Of a DNA stretch of 64,000 nucleotides, positions 26,277-35,000 are shown in pieces. A program made the translations under genes and the position numbers. Source of the DNA: JBNKVT01 sp050299335. GTDB taxonomy: Bacteria; Pseudomonadota; Alphaproteobacteria; Rhodobacterales; Rhodobacteraceae. A model generated the notes under the pieces. The model worked only from the letters and a program-made list of their open reading frames with translations, searched no databases and had not been told where the DNA came from. The DNA is taken from positions 1 to 64,000 of the forward strand of contig JBNKVT010000008.1 in the NCBI GenBank assembly GCA_050299335.1, written 5' to 3'. How positions within the stretch are numbered: the first letter of the stretch is position 1; each line of letters starts with the position of its first letter.

Positions 26277-26900
26277 TCAGTCCCCCTGTTTCTGGCCTTC
26301 GAGGGCCGGATCGTAGACCAGTTTCACCCCGCCTTCCAACCAGATCACCCGGGCACCCGTCAAGGTCTGGTCGCGTCCGATCCGCAATCGGTCGGCCACG
26401 ATATCCCCCATCGGCCCCGCCGCCCGGACCGAGCCCTCGCCCCGCATCTCCGCCGAAGCCAGATCAGCCTCCAGCCAGTCGACCCGGAAGGAATAGCCGT
26501 CCGAGGTGGTCAGGTTCACGCCGCCTGGCATCTGCATTCGCTGAGCCTCCAGATCGAACCCGGCCTCGGGCGCGCTCACATAGATGCGCGGACCCTCCTT
26601 GAGTTGCACGCTGCCGGTCAGCCTCGAGATCGCGACCCGCGTCAGTTCCAGATCGCTGGGGAAGGCCTCGTCGGCATGGAAATTATAGGCGTCCCCGTCG
26701 CGGGTCATGCCTGACAGATTGGGGTTCGACACTTTCAGCCCCTCGCCCATCGCATCGAGATCGGCCCTCGTGAAACTGATCCCGCCCTCGAAGGTCTCCT
26801 TCTGGTTCACCAGAAACACCGCCGCCACCAATCCCAGAGCCAGCACCGGCAGCGCCAGTTTCAACCAGCGGACGGTGCGCGAATAGAGACCCCCCGCCAT
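26277..26900 (-). CDS. lptC: LPS export system protein LptC
   Basis: 207 residues. One N-terminal membrane helix (LKLALPVLALGLVAAVFLV) then a periplasmic beta-rich domain (FEGGISFTRADLDAMGEGLKV), the LptC architecture. It receives lipopolysaccharide from LptBFG and passes it to LptA. kdsD is upstream by six bases, so lipid A/KDO supply and export are linked. Confidence 0.9.
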   Translation of the reverse strand: MAGGLYSRTVRWLKLALPVLALGLVAAVFLVNQKETFEGGISFTRADLDAMGEGLKVSNPNLSGMTRDGDAYNFHADEAFPSDLELTRVAISRLTGSVQLKEGPRIYVSAPEAGFDLEAQRMQMPGGVNLTTSDGYSFRVDWLEADLASAEMRGEGSVRAAGPMGDIVADRLRIGRDQTLTGARVIWLEGGVKLVYDPALEGQKQGD

Positions 26901-26906
26901 GCCAGG

Positions 26907-27887
26907 CTACGCGACGCCGGCGCGGAGGCAGTCATGGACATGGAGGATGCCCAGGGGCCGGCCTTGCGGATCGACGGCAAAGAGTGTGGTGATCGATCCG
27001 TCCATGATCCCCAGTGCTTTCGAGGCAAGGGTTTCGGGGGCGACCACCTTCGGCGCGGCGGTCATAACCTCGCGTGTCACCCGGTCCAGAAGCCCCTCCA
27101 TATGCCGCCGGAGGTCGCCATCGGTCACCACCCCGATCAGACGTCCGTCGCCATCGACGATCCCGACGGTACCGAATCCCTTCGAACTCATGACCAGGAT
27201 CGCCTCCGACATCGGCATGTCGGGTGGGGCCAGCGGCATCTCGGCACCGGCATGCATGAGATCGGCCACCGTCTGAAGCTGCGCGCCCAGCTTGCCACCC
27301 GGATGCAGATCCCGGAACCGCTCGGGCGAGAAACGCCGCTGCCGCATCAGCGCGATCGCCAGCGCATCGCCGAGGGCCAGCGTCATCGTCGTCGAGGTCG
27401 TCGGCGCGAGCCCGTTCGGACAGGCCTCCTCGGCCTTCGGCAGCATGATGGCGATATCCGAGCGTTTCAGGAGCGTGCTGCCCGGATTGCTCGCCACCCC
27501 GATCATCGGGATCTTGAACCGCCGCGTATAGCGGATGATATCGGCCAGTTCCGGCGTCTCGCCCGAGTTCGACAGGAGCAGCACCACGTCCTCGGGCGTG
27601 ATCATGCCCATGTCGCCATGGCTCGCCTCGCCCGGATGCACGAACTGCGCCGGCGTGCCGGTCGAGGCCAGCGTCGCCGCCACCTTCCGCGCCACATGCC
27701 CCGACTTGCCCATGCCCGAGACCACGATCCGGCCCCTGACGGTCAGCATGACCTCCACGGCCTCGGCAAAGCTCTCACCCAACTGCCGCGAGAAGGCGTC
27801 CAGTGCCGCTGCCTCCGTCGCCAGCACCTCGGCACCTGCGGCTATGATCGCCGCCCGCCCGTCCTGGTCCTTCACCGCTTCGGCCAA
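26907..27887 (-). CDS. kdsD: D-arabinose 5-phosphate isomerase (KpsF/GutQ family)
   Basis: 326 residues. An N-terminal SIS domain (VSGMGKSGHVARKVAATLAS, LLLSNSGETPELADIIRY, FVHPGEASHGDMGMI) isomerises ribulose-5-phosphate to arabinose-5-phosphate, the first step to KDO. Two C-terminal CBS domains follow (LIGVVTDGDLRRHMEG, VDPQGRPLGILHVHDCLRAG). Start and length match the family. It is operonic with lptC-lptA-lptB. Confidence 0.93.
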   Translation of the reverse strand: MAEAVKDQDGRAAIIAAGAEVLATEAAALDAFSRQLGESFAEAVEVMLTVRGRIVVSGMGKSGHVARKVAATLASTGTPAQFVHPGEASHGDMGMITPEDVVLLLSNSGETPELADIIRYTRRFKIPMIGVASNPGSTLLKRSDIAIMLPKAEEACPNGLAPTTSTTMTLALGDALAIALMRQRRFSPERFRDLHPGGKLGAQLQTVADLMHAGAEMPLAPPDMPMSEAILVMSSKGFGTVGIVDGDGRLIGVVTDGDLRRHMEGLLDRVTREVMTAAPKVVAPETLASKALGIMDGSITTLFAVDPQGRPLGILHVHDCLRAGVA

Positions 27888-27951
27888 TCCCGGCCCCTTT
27901 CATCCTGTTGCAAATATCCCCGCCGGAGACTTCCGCCCCTGCCATCAGGAC

Positions 27952-28563
27952 CTAATGCGCAAATATGTCCTCATCGGGCCACCCGGCAAGATCGAGCGCG
28001 GCCCGATGCGGCAGAAACTCAAAGCAAGCCGCAGCCAGCGCGGTCCGGCCCTCGCGTTCAAGCATCGTGTCGAGCGCTGCCTTCAGCCGGTGCAGATAAA
28101 GCACATCCGACGCCGCGTATTCCGCCTGCGCCTGGGTCAGCTCCTCCGCGCCCCAGTCCGAGCTTTGCTGCTGTTTCGAGATATCGGTGCCGAGGATCTC
28201 CTGAATCAGATATTTCAGCCCGTGCCGGTCGGTATAGGTCCGGACCAGTTTCGAGGCGATCTTGGTGCAATAGACCGGTGCCGTCAGCACACCGAACCGG
28301 TGCAGGAGCACCGCGATATCGAACCGTCCGAAATGAAATAGCTTCAGCTGAACGGGATTGGCCAGCATCGCGCAGAGGTTCGGCGCCTCGGTCTGGCCCT
28401 GGGCGATCTGCACCACATGCGCGTCGCCGTCGCCTGCCGACAGCTGCACCACACACAGCCGGTCGCGATGCGGCCTGAGCCCCATCGTCTCGCTGTCGAT
28501 GGCCACCACTGGCCCGAGGTCGAGCCCGTCGGGCAAGTCGCCCTTATGCAGGTAATTGGCCAT
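27952..28563 (-). CDS. rnd: Ribonuclease D-like 3'-5' exonuclease
   Basis: 203 residues containing only the DEDDy exonuclease domain: AIDSETMGLRPHRDRLCVVQLS (motif I), FHFGRFDIAVL (motif II) and YAASDVLYLHRL (motif III with Tyr). No HRDC domains, the usual short form in Rhodobacterales. Start MANYLHKGDLPDG at 28563. It trims tRNA or other RNA 3' ends. The spacing to kdsD (64 bp) leaves the shared transcription open. Confidence 0.9.
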   Translation of the reverse strand: MANYLHKGDLPDGLDLGPVVAIDSETMGLRPHRDRLCVVQLSAGDGDAHVVQIAQGQTEAPNLCAMLANPVQLKLFHFGRFDIAVLLHRFGVLTAPVYCTKIASKLVRTYTDRHGLKYLIQEILGTDISKQQQSSDWGAEELTQAQAEYAASDVLYLHRLKAALDTMLEREGRTALAAACFEFLPHRAALDLAGWPDEDIFAH

Positions 28564-28662
28564 GCACGTGCCTTTCCATAGCTTCGTCCCCGCTTTTACA
28601 CCACTTCCACCGGACTGCCAGCCCGCAACGCCATCCGGCGTATTTCCAGTCCTGAGGGAAAG

Positions 28663-28696
28663 CTGGACCAAAATCGTTTCAGACTGTCGCAGTCTG
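28663..28696. repeat. Hairpin II of the composite repeat, cut by an IS1595 end
   Basis: CTGGACCAAAATCG, TTTCAGACTG, loop TCG, CAGTCTGAAA, then AAAGAATT directly before the IS1595 end at 28697. The second half of the outer arm is missing. Same sequence and orientation as the start of the nested insertion at 45675. Confidence 0.75.
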
Positions 28697-28863
28697 AAAA
28701 AGAATTGGGGCTGTCCTAGATAACGTGGTTGGAGTTATCCAGGATAGCATGCGAAAGAGCCGTATTCCTCAGAACAAGCAGCTCCGTCTTCAGGAGCATT
28801 TCGTTGCCGGCACGACAGCGCGGACGGCCGCCAGCCTGGTGGGGGTGCATCGCAACAGCGCAG
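28697..28863 (+). mobile_element. Truncated IS1595-family element (left end only)
   Basis: Starts with the inverted-repeat sequence GGGGCTGTCCTAGATAAC and continues through the first ~38 codons of a transposase nearly identical to that at 47048 (MRKSRIPQNKQLRLQEHF). Identity stops at about 28863, where the sequence changes to the 3' end of the neighbouring tetratricopeptide gene. The remaining ~550 bp and right end are absent, so it cannot move by itself. It is probably a deletion remnant. Confidence 0.85.
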
Positions 28864-28873
28864 GGGCTCCGGC

Positions 28874-29422
28874 CTATAGCTCGATGGATGTATCGGGCAG
28901 CAGCAGGGCGCGCTCGTTCAGCCAGGGGTGGACCTCGAGCGCCGCCTTCAGGCTGGTCTGGCCAAGGATCATCCTTCCCATGTTCATCAGCACCAGCCCC
29001 CGGCCCGACAGGGCGCCGAAATGGCGCGGTTCCAGGGCGAGGGTCCGGTCGAGATCGGTCAGCGCATCGCCGTAGTTCTGCCGCAGGAAACGGGTGAAGG
29101 CCCGCTGGTTATAGCCCTCGGCATAGTCGGGGCAATAGGTGACAAGGTCGTCGAGGATGCGCTCGGAATCCTCGAAATCATAGGCCTCTCGCCGGGCAAT
29201 CCCCCGGTCGAGCAGCGCTTGCGCTTCCGCGTCGGGGGCGGTCCGCCAGAGCAGCCAGAGCGCGTCTGCCAACGGCCGCGCCTCACCGGGAGAGGCGCTT
29301 TCGGCCAGACGGTCGAGCAAGGGATCGCGTTCGGCGGCTATGTCTGGAGAGGCCGGGCAATCCCCGGCCCGGGCGAGGCCCGGGGAAGCGGCGAGGAGGA
29401 TCAGGAGGGCAAGGATACGCAT
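28874..29422 (-). CDS. Exported tetratricopeptide-repeat protein
   Basis: 182 residues with a signal peptide (MRILALLILLAASPGLARAG). Helical pairs from about residue 90 (DYAEGYNQRAFTRFLRQNYGDALTDL, EPRHFGALSGRGLVLMNMG) match tetratricopeptide repeats. Likely periplasmic scaffold; specific role unknown. Its 3' end lies 11 bases from the truncated IS1595, so the original C-terminus may have been altered. It reads in the same direction as metG downstream of it on the minus strand. Confidence 0.75.
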   Translation of the reverse strand: MRILALLILLAASPGLARAGDCPASPDIAAERDPLLDRLAESASPGEARPLADALWLLWRTAPDAEAQALLDRGIARREAYDFEDSERILDDLVTYCPDYAEGYNQRAFTRFLRQNYGDALTDLDRTLALEPRHFGALSGRGLVLMNMGRMILGQTSLKAALEVHPWLNERALLLPDTSIEL

Positions 29423-29468
29423 GCTCCCACCATGCCCGATCCCAGGGACCGGTCAAGCCTTCCGCCGG

Positions 29469-31181
29469 TCAACTTCCCGCGAAGCGGGCTTCCAGCTCGT
29501 CGCGGCGCTCGTCGGGGATTTTGGCGAACAGCACGTCCGGCACCTCTATCGCGGCCCCGGGAACGAGTGAGTTGAGGGCGGTTGCGACGTCAGTGGGCCA
29601 GTCCGCAGCGTCGAGTTTCAGCGTTGCCAGCATCTTTTCGGAGGCATCCGGGATGAAGGGCTGCGAGAGCACCGCATAGAGACGGATCAGGTTCAGAGCA
29701 AACCGCACGATGGCGGCGGCGCGGTCCGGGTCGGTCTTGTAGACGGACCAGGGTGCGGCTTCCTGCAAGTATTCATTGCCGAGCACCCAGATCGCCCGAA
29801 GCTCAGCGGCGGACTTGCGCAGCTCCATGGCCTCCATGGCAGCCTCGAAGGCGGCGAGGCGGGTGGCAAGGGCTTCTGTGACGGCGGTCTCGTCCTCGCC
29901 GTATTGCCCGCCTTCCGGTACCACCTCGCCCCATTTCGAGCGGCAGAACTTGGTGACCCGCGAGACGAAATTCCCCAGCACATCGGCAAGGTCCTTGTTG
30001 ACGCCGCCCTGAAACAGCTCCCAGTTGAAATCGGTATCGCTGCTTTCGGGGCAGTTGGCCAGGAGCCACCAGCGCCAGTAATCCGCCGGAAGGATCTCCA
30101 GCGCCTGATCCAGAAACACCCCGCGCCCCTTCGAGGTCGAGAACTGGCCGCCCTGATAGTTGAGGTAATTGAACGACTTGATGTAATCGACCAGCTTCCA
30201 CGGCTCGCCCGACCCGATCAGCGTCGCGGGGAAACTGAGCGTGTGGAACGGCACATTGTCCTTGCCCATGAACTGCACGTAGCGCACGTCCTCCGCGCCC
30301 TTGTCGGTGCGCCACCAGCGTTCCCAGGCATCATCCCCAAGCCCGTTCGCATCGGCCCATTCCGCCGTTGCCGAGATATATTCGATGGGCGCATCGAACC
30401 AGACATAGAAGACCTTGCCCTCCATACCAGGCCAGTCCTGATCGCCCCTCTTCACCGGGATCCCCCAGTCCAGATCGCGGGTGATCCCCCGATCCTGCAG
30501 CCCGTCGCCGTCATGCAGCCATTTCTTGGCGATCGAGGTGGTCAGGATCGGCCAGCCCTTCTGGCTGTCGATCCACTGATCCAGACGGTCCTTCAGCACT
30601 GACTGGCAGAGGTAAAGATGCTTGGTCTCGCGCACCTCCAGATCGGTCGAGCCCGAGATCGCCGAGCGCGGATTGATGAGGTCGGTGGGGTCGAGCTGCT
30701 TGGTGCAGTTCTCGCACTGGTCGCCGCGGGCGCTGTCATAGCCGCAATTCGGACAGGTGCCCTCGACATAGCGGTCGGGCAGGAAGCGCCCGTCGGCCTT
30801 GGAATAGATCATCTTGTCGGTGACTTCGCGGATCAGCCCGGCCTCGGCCAGTTTCCCGGCGAAATGCTGGGTCAGGCGGTGGTTGCGGGTCGAAGACGAG
30901 CGCCCGAAATGGTCGAAATTCAGCCGGAACCCATCGACGAGGTCCTTCTGGACCTTCCACATCTCGGCGCAATACTCGGCCACCGGCTTGCCGGCCTTGG
31001 TGGCGGCAATCTCGGCCGGGGTGCCGTGCTCGTCGGTTGCACAGATATGCATCACCTCGTGCCCCCGCGCCCGCATGTAGCGGGCATAGACGTCCGAGGG
31101 CAGCTGCGAGCCGATCAGCGTACCCAGATGCTTGATGCCGTTGATATAGGGCAGGGCGGAGGTGATGAGGATGCGTGCCAT
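29469..31181 (-). CDS. metG: Methionyl-tRNA synthetase
   Basis: 570 residues. HIGH-like motif in YINGIKHLGTLIGSQLPSD, zinc-binding CPNCGYDSARGDQCENC (single knuckle region), and the KMSKS-like loop QFSTSKGRGVF. The anticodon-binding helical domain follows. Charges tRNA-Met for initiation and elongation. No C-terminal dimerisation domain, as in many alphaproteobacteria. Confidence 0.96.
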   Translation of the reverse strand: MARILITSALPYINGIKHLGTLIGSQLPSDVYARYMRARGHEVMHICATDEHGTPAEIAATKAGKPVAEYCAEMWKVQKDLVDGFRLNFDHFGRSSSTRNHRLTQHFAGKLAEAGLIREVTDKMIYSKADGRFLPDRYVEGTCPNCGYDSARGDQCENCTKQLDPTDLINPRSAISGSTDLEVRETKHLYLCQSVLKDRLDQWIDSQKGWPILTTSIAKKWLHDGDGLQDRGITRDLDWGIPVKRGDQDWPGMEGKVFYVWFDAPIEYISATAEWADANGLGDDAWERWWRTDKGAEDVRYVQFMGKDNVPFHTLSFPATLIGSGEPWKLVDYIKSFNYLNYQGGQFSTSKGRGVFLDQALEILPADYWRWWLLANCPESSDTDFNWELFQGGVNKDLADVLGNFVSRVTKFCRSKWGEVVPEGGQYGEDETAVTEALATRLAAFEAAMEAMELRKSAAELRAIWVLGNEYLQEAAPWSVYKTDPDRAAAIVRFALNLIRLYAVLSQPFIPDASEKMLATLKLDAADWPTDVATALNSLVPGAAIEVPDVLFAKIPDERRDELEARFAGS

Positions 31182-31428
31182 GGGAACCCGGAATGTCGTC
31201 GTCCGACCGGGCTATACTGCATGGGGCGGGCCTTGGCCAGCAGCTGTTCCGCAGCCGAAACGGAGCCTGCCACCGTCCCGGACCGCGTCATGTCGTGCGG
31301 GCGGCGCCCACCGGCGCCCCCCTCTCCCCCTGGGAGAGGGGTCGGGGGAGAGGTTTGCCAGGCTCTCCGTCACGCATTGTATTGCAATAGTCGCCGATTC
31401 CCCGTAATCACCGCTTCGCACCGGCCAC
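31182..31428. other. Intergenic region upstream of tRNA-Trp
   Basis: 247 bp without a gene. At 31318-31353 there is a pyrimidine-rich inverted motif (CCCTCTCCCCCTGGGAGAGGGG followed by a related copy TCGGGGGAGAGG), seen as an imperfect hairpin. The metG promoter (minus) and the tRNA-Trp promoter (plus) should lie here. Confidence 0.4.
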
Positions 31429-31504
31429 AGGGGTTTAGCTCAGTTGGTAGAGCGACGGTCTCCAAAACCGTAGGTCGTGGGTTCGAGTCCCTCAACCCCT
31501 GCCA
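31429..31504 (+). tRNA. tRNA-Trp (anticodon CCA)
   Basis: 76-nt tRNA: acceptor AGGGGTT/AACCCCT, discriminator G, encoded CCA at 31502-31504, D loop AGTTGGTA, anticodon loop CTCCAAA (anticodon CCA), T loop GTTCGAGTC. Decodes UGG tryptophan codons. Confidence 0.97.
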
Positions 31505-31631
31505 GTGCCGCAATGTTCAGCCCTCGCCTCTTTGTGCGCGTGAATGCGACGAACACCTCGCGTGGCAAGCCGGGTTCTGGTGAGACATATTCCTCATTTC
31601 GTGACATCCGAATGCCACGGCGGGGAGCAGG

Positions 31632-31745
31632 CTATAGCATTTTGCGCCAAATCGTATTCACGCCGATCCGCGAACACATTTGCTACGCAAACGCTGCCTC
31701 GCGGGCCGGCGTGAATACCTGAATCCGGTCAGGCGCGACACGCTT
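31632..31745. repeat. 114-bp hairpin mini-element, copy A
   Basis: Shares its first 23 bases (starting CTATAGCATTTTGCGCC), its loop (ATTTGCTACGCAAACGCTG) and its right edge (TCAGGCGC) with copy B at 46075-46187. A long stem forms from 31654-31673 and 31699-31718, 18 of 20 bases pairing. The middle stem bases differ from copy B but pairing is preserved. No protein is encoded. MITE-like or a structured RNA gene. Confidence 0.8.
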
Positions 31746-31922
31746 GTCTTATGATTTTCCGTGGCTCTCTGCGAAAGTGGAGCCTCAGCACGCCACGCCA
31801 TTTATTGCGTGCTGAGGCGGTGGTCGGATCGTCAAAGGCTTGGTCACGAAGGACCGTTTTACAGTGAGATCGGCCACCGTCTTCGCATGAGGCCTGAACG
31901 GATACAGAGCGGCATGAGAGCC
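31746..31922. other. Intergenic stretch between two repeat elements
   Basis: About 180 bp after the mini-element and before the composite repeat. No gene seen; includes CGCCACGCCATTTATTGCG followed by GTGCTGAGGC copies (CTCAGCACGC / GTGCTGAGG form an imperfect inverted repeat at about 31785-31818). Confidence 0.3.
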
Positions 31923-32012
31923 CTCTAGATGTGAGCAAAATCCTGGGATCAGATTGAACCAATCTGATCCCAGGATTTTGCTCAAGCCTACGTCTCTGGA
32001 CCAAAATTCTGA
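31923..32012. repeat. Composite palindromic repeat, copy 2 (perfect hairpin I)
   Basis: CTCTAGATGT leads into a perfect inverted repeat: 24-base arms at 31933-31956 and 31960-31983 around a 3-base AAC loop. The core is GATCAGATTG / CAATCTGATC. It is followed by AAGCCTACGTCT and CTGGACCAAAATTC, the start of hairpin II, but the second hairpin here is replaced by GACCGGCCTCCTATCCGGTC (32011-32030). It sits downstream of the autotransporter gene and may also serve as a terminator-like structure. Confidence 0.85.
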
Positions 32013-32095
32013 CCGGCCTCCTATCCGGTCGGAAGCATGAATCAGAATTCCGACCGAATGGGAATCCCTTCGATTCAATCAGTTCGGATTCCGCT

Positions 32096-35000
32096 CTAGA
32101 AACGTGCCTCGACGGTCAGGTCCAGTCCATAGCTCTGGTAATCGTCCACGCCGATCCCGTCATAGAAAGCGCCCACCGACAGGCGTCCGGAACCGCCCAG
32201 ATCGTGGCTCGCACCCAGGTGGATACGGGCCCGCTGACCTTCGTAGGCGGGAACGACGGTACTGGCGAAACCGGTTCCGCCGCTGCGCGACCAGATGCCC
32301 GAGATGCCGCCATTCAGGATCAGTTCGCCGCCGGCCAGGGTGAAAGGGTGCTCGATATCGAGGCCGAGCATCACATCCGTTGTCTCGACGCTTTGCTCTG
32401 GCACCGTGCCGGTGCCGGTGTCGAATTCCAGTTGCGTATCGGAGACGTGGATCGCTGAAAGGCTCGGCGTGACGATCGTGGTGCCGTATTCGAGGCGCCC
32501 GGCGGCCTTCAACTGGGCCAGCAGGCGCCGGGTGTCAAACTCGATTCCTTCCGATCCGTCGACATCAAGCGTGTTGCGCGACTTTCCGAACAGCACCCGG
32601 CCTTCCAGATACAGCGGCTGCTCGGGCAGTCTGGCGACAAAATACGGGCCCGCAAGATAGCCCGTGCCATCGGTCCGGTCGTCGCCCTCGCTTTGGCTCA
32701 GACGGTCGAACTCGACCATGACGCCGACCAATGCGTCCGGCGAGAGGGTCCAATGGGTGCCGACCGCACCGAAGATATAGCTGTTATCGGTGTCGTCCTG
32801 CTCGGACCAGGATCCTTCCAGCCGCCCCCAGACCGGCAGATCGGCCGAGGTCCCGACCGAGAACGTGCCGTTGCCTCTTGTGATATCGGCGTTGAAATGC
32901 CCCCCGGCCGACCCCGACAGAAAGCCGAGCAGGTCCGGCTGCGCGTTGATCAGGTGGTTGTTCCGCGCCAGCATGAAACCGGCGATCTGGTTTTGGATCG
33001 CCGCCACCGAGGCACCATCTGCATCGCCCGAAACGGTGACATTGAACGGGTTCTCGTCTGCATCGCTGGTCACCATCGACAGATCGAAGGAGAACGCCCC
33101 GGCATTGGACGGCGTGTAGGTGACCTCGAAACTGGTCGTGCCGCCAGCGGGGGCGACGCTGAGGCTGCCCGGAACGGTGATCGACGACACCGTGACATTG
33201 CTCAGCGCCGAAGCCGTCGCCGTTTCGATGTCAAGGGTGTCGAACCCGGTATTGGTGATGGTATAGGTCACGGTCACCGGGGTCCCCGTCGTCTGCGTCC
33301 CTTGCGCATCCGTCCCGCCATCGGTCAGACTGCCGCTCGCCGAAGAGGTGACAGCGATCTCGGCCTCCCCGGTCGCGGTGCCTGAGACGGTGAAGTTGAA
33401 CGGGTTCTCGTCGGCATCGTCATTGGTGAAGCTGAGATCGAAACTGAAAGCCCCCGCGACTGTGGGGGTGTATTGCACCTGGAACGTGGTCGTCCCACCT
33501 GACGGCGCGACCGTGGTCGAGCCCGGGGCGGTGATCGAGTTGACGGTGACGTTGGACAGTGTCGAGGACGTGGCGCTGGCAATGGTCAGGTCGGCGGTCC
33601 CGCTATTGGTCACCGTATAGGTCACCGTCACCGGTGTACCAGCGGCTTGCGTCCCCTGCGCATTGGTTCCGCCGTCACTGACCGCGCCGCCGATCGAGGC
33701 CGAGACGCTGATCTCCGGCGCACCGGTCGCGGTGCCTGAGACGGTGAAGTTGAACGGGTTCTCGTCGGCATCGTCATTGGTGAAGCTGAGATTGAACGAA
33801 AAGGCCCCCGCGACTGTCGGGGTGTATTGCACGGCGAAGGTCGTCGTCCCACCTGACGGCGCGACCGTGGTCGAGCCCGGGGCGGTGATCGAGTTGACGG
33901 TGACGTTGGACAGTGTCGAGGACGTGGCGCTGGCAAGGGTCAGATCGTCGGTGCCGGAATTGGTCACCGTATAGGTCACCGTCACCGGTGTACCAGCGGC
34001 TTGCGCCCCCTGCGCATTGGTTCCGCCGTCACTGACCGCGCCGCCGATCGAGGCCGAAACACTGATCTCGGGCGCGCCCGTCCCCGTCCCCGAGACGGTG
34101 AAGTTGAACGGGTCTTCGTCGGCGTCGTCATTGTCGAAGCTCAGATCGAAGCTGAAACTCCCGGCCAGTGTCGGCGTGTATTGCACGGTGAACGTCGTCG
34201 TCCCGCCGCCCGGCGCCACCGTCGTCGAGCCCGGCGCACCGATGGAATTCACCGTGACATTGTCCAGCGTCGAGGCGTTTGCGGTGGCAATCGTCAGGTC
34301 ACCCGTACCCGAATTGGTTACGGTGTAGGTCACCGTCACCGGCGTCCCCGCCGCCTGCGTCCCCTGCGCATTGGTGCCGCCATCGGCGACCGCGCCGCCG
34401 ATCGAGGCCGAGACGCTGATCTCCGGCGCGCCTGTCGCGGTCAATGTGTCGCTGGAGGTGCCGGAATTGCCCAGACTCGAGGTCAGGTCGCCAGTGGTGT
34501 TGACGAGGCTGCCACTGGTATTGGCGGTCACATCCGCCGAAACCGTACAACTCGCCCCCGCGCTGACGCTTCCGCCGGTATAGGACAGCGTGCCCGTGCC
34601 GGCGACCGCCGTCAGGGTGCCGCCCGTGCAGGTAGTGGAAGCATTGGCCGGCGTCGCAATGACCAGTCCCGCCGGCAGATTGTCGGTGAAATCGAGGCTG
34701 TCGGCGGCGACAACATTGGCCGAATTGTCGATTGTGAACGTGATGGTGGACGTGCCGCCGGTCGTGATCGCATCCGGCGCGAAGACCTGCGAGAAGCCCG
34801 GCGCGGTGGTCCCGACGCCGGTGACATCGAACGTGTAGGTGCCCTCGTCCGCATCGTCCGAGCTCACGGTGATCGTCGCGGTGTGCGACCCGGCCGAGCT
34901 GGGATCAAAGGTCACGTTGAACGTCACCGATCCGCTGGACGCGATGGTGCCGTTGGTCGTGCCGCTGATCGCGAACTGGCCGCTGTCTGAAGAGGTGACG

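Noticed and set aside
33013..34431. CRISPR-like repeat array
   Set aside because: Repeats are 354 bp without unique short spacers and encode Ig-like protein domains.
34001..34990. 329-residue plus-strand frame in the autotransporter
   Set aside because: Arg/Gly-rich shadow of the tandem repeats, with no start signal and repeated in step with the real 354-bp units.
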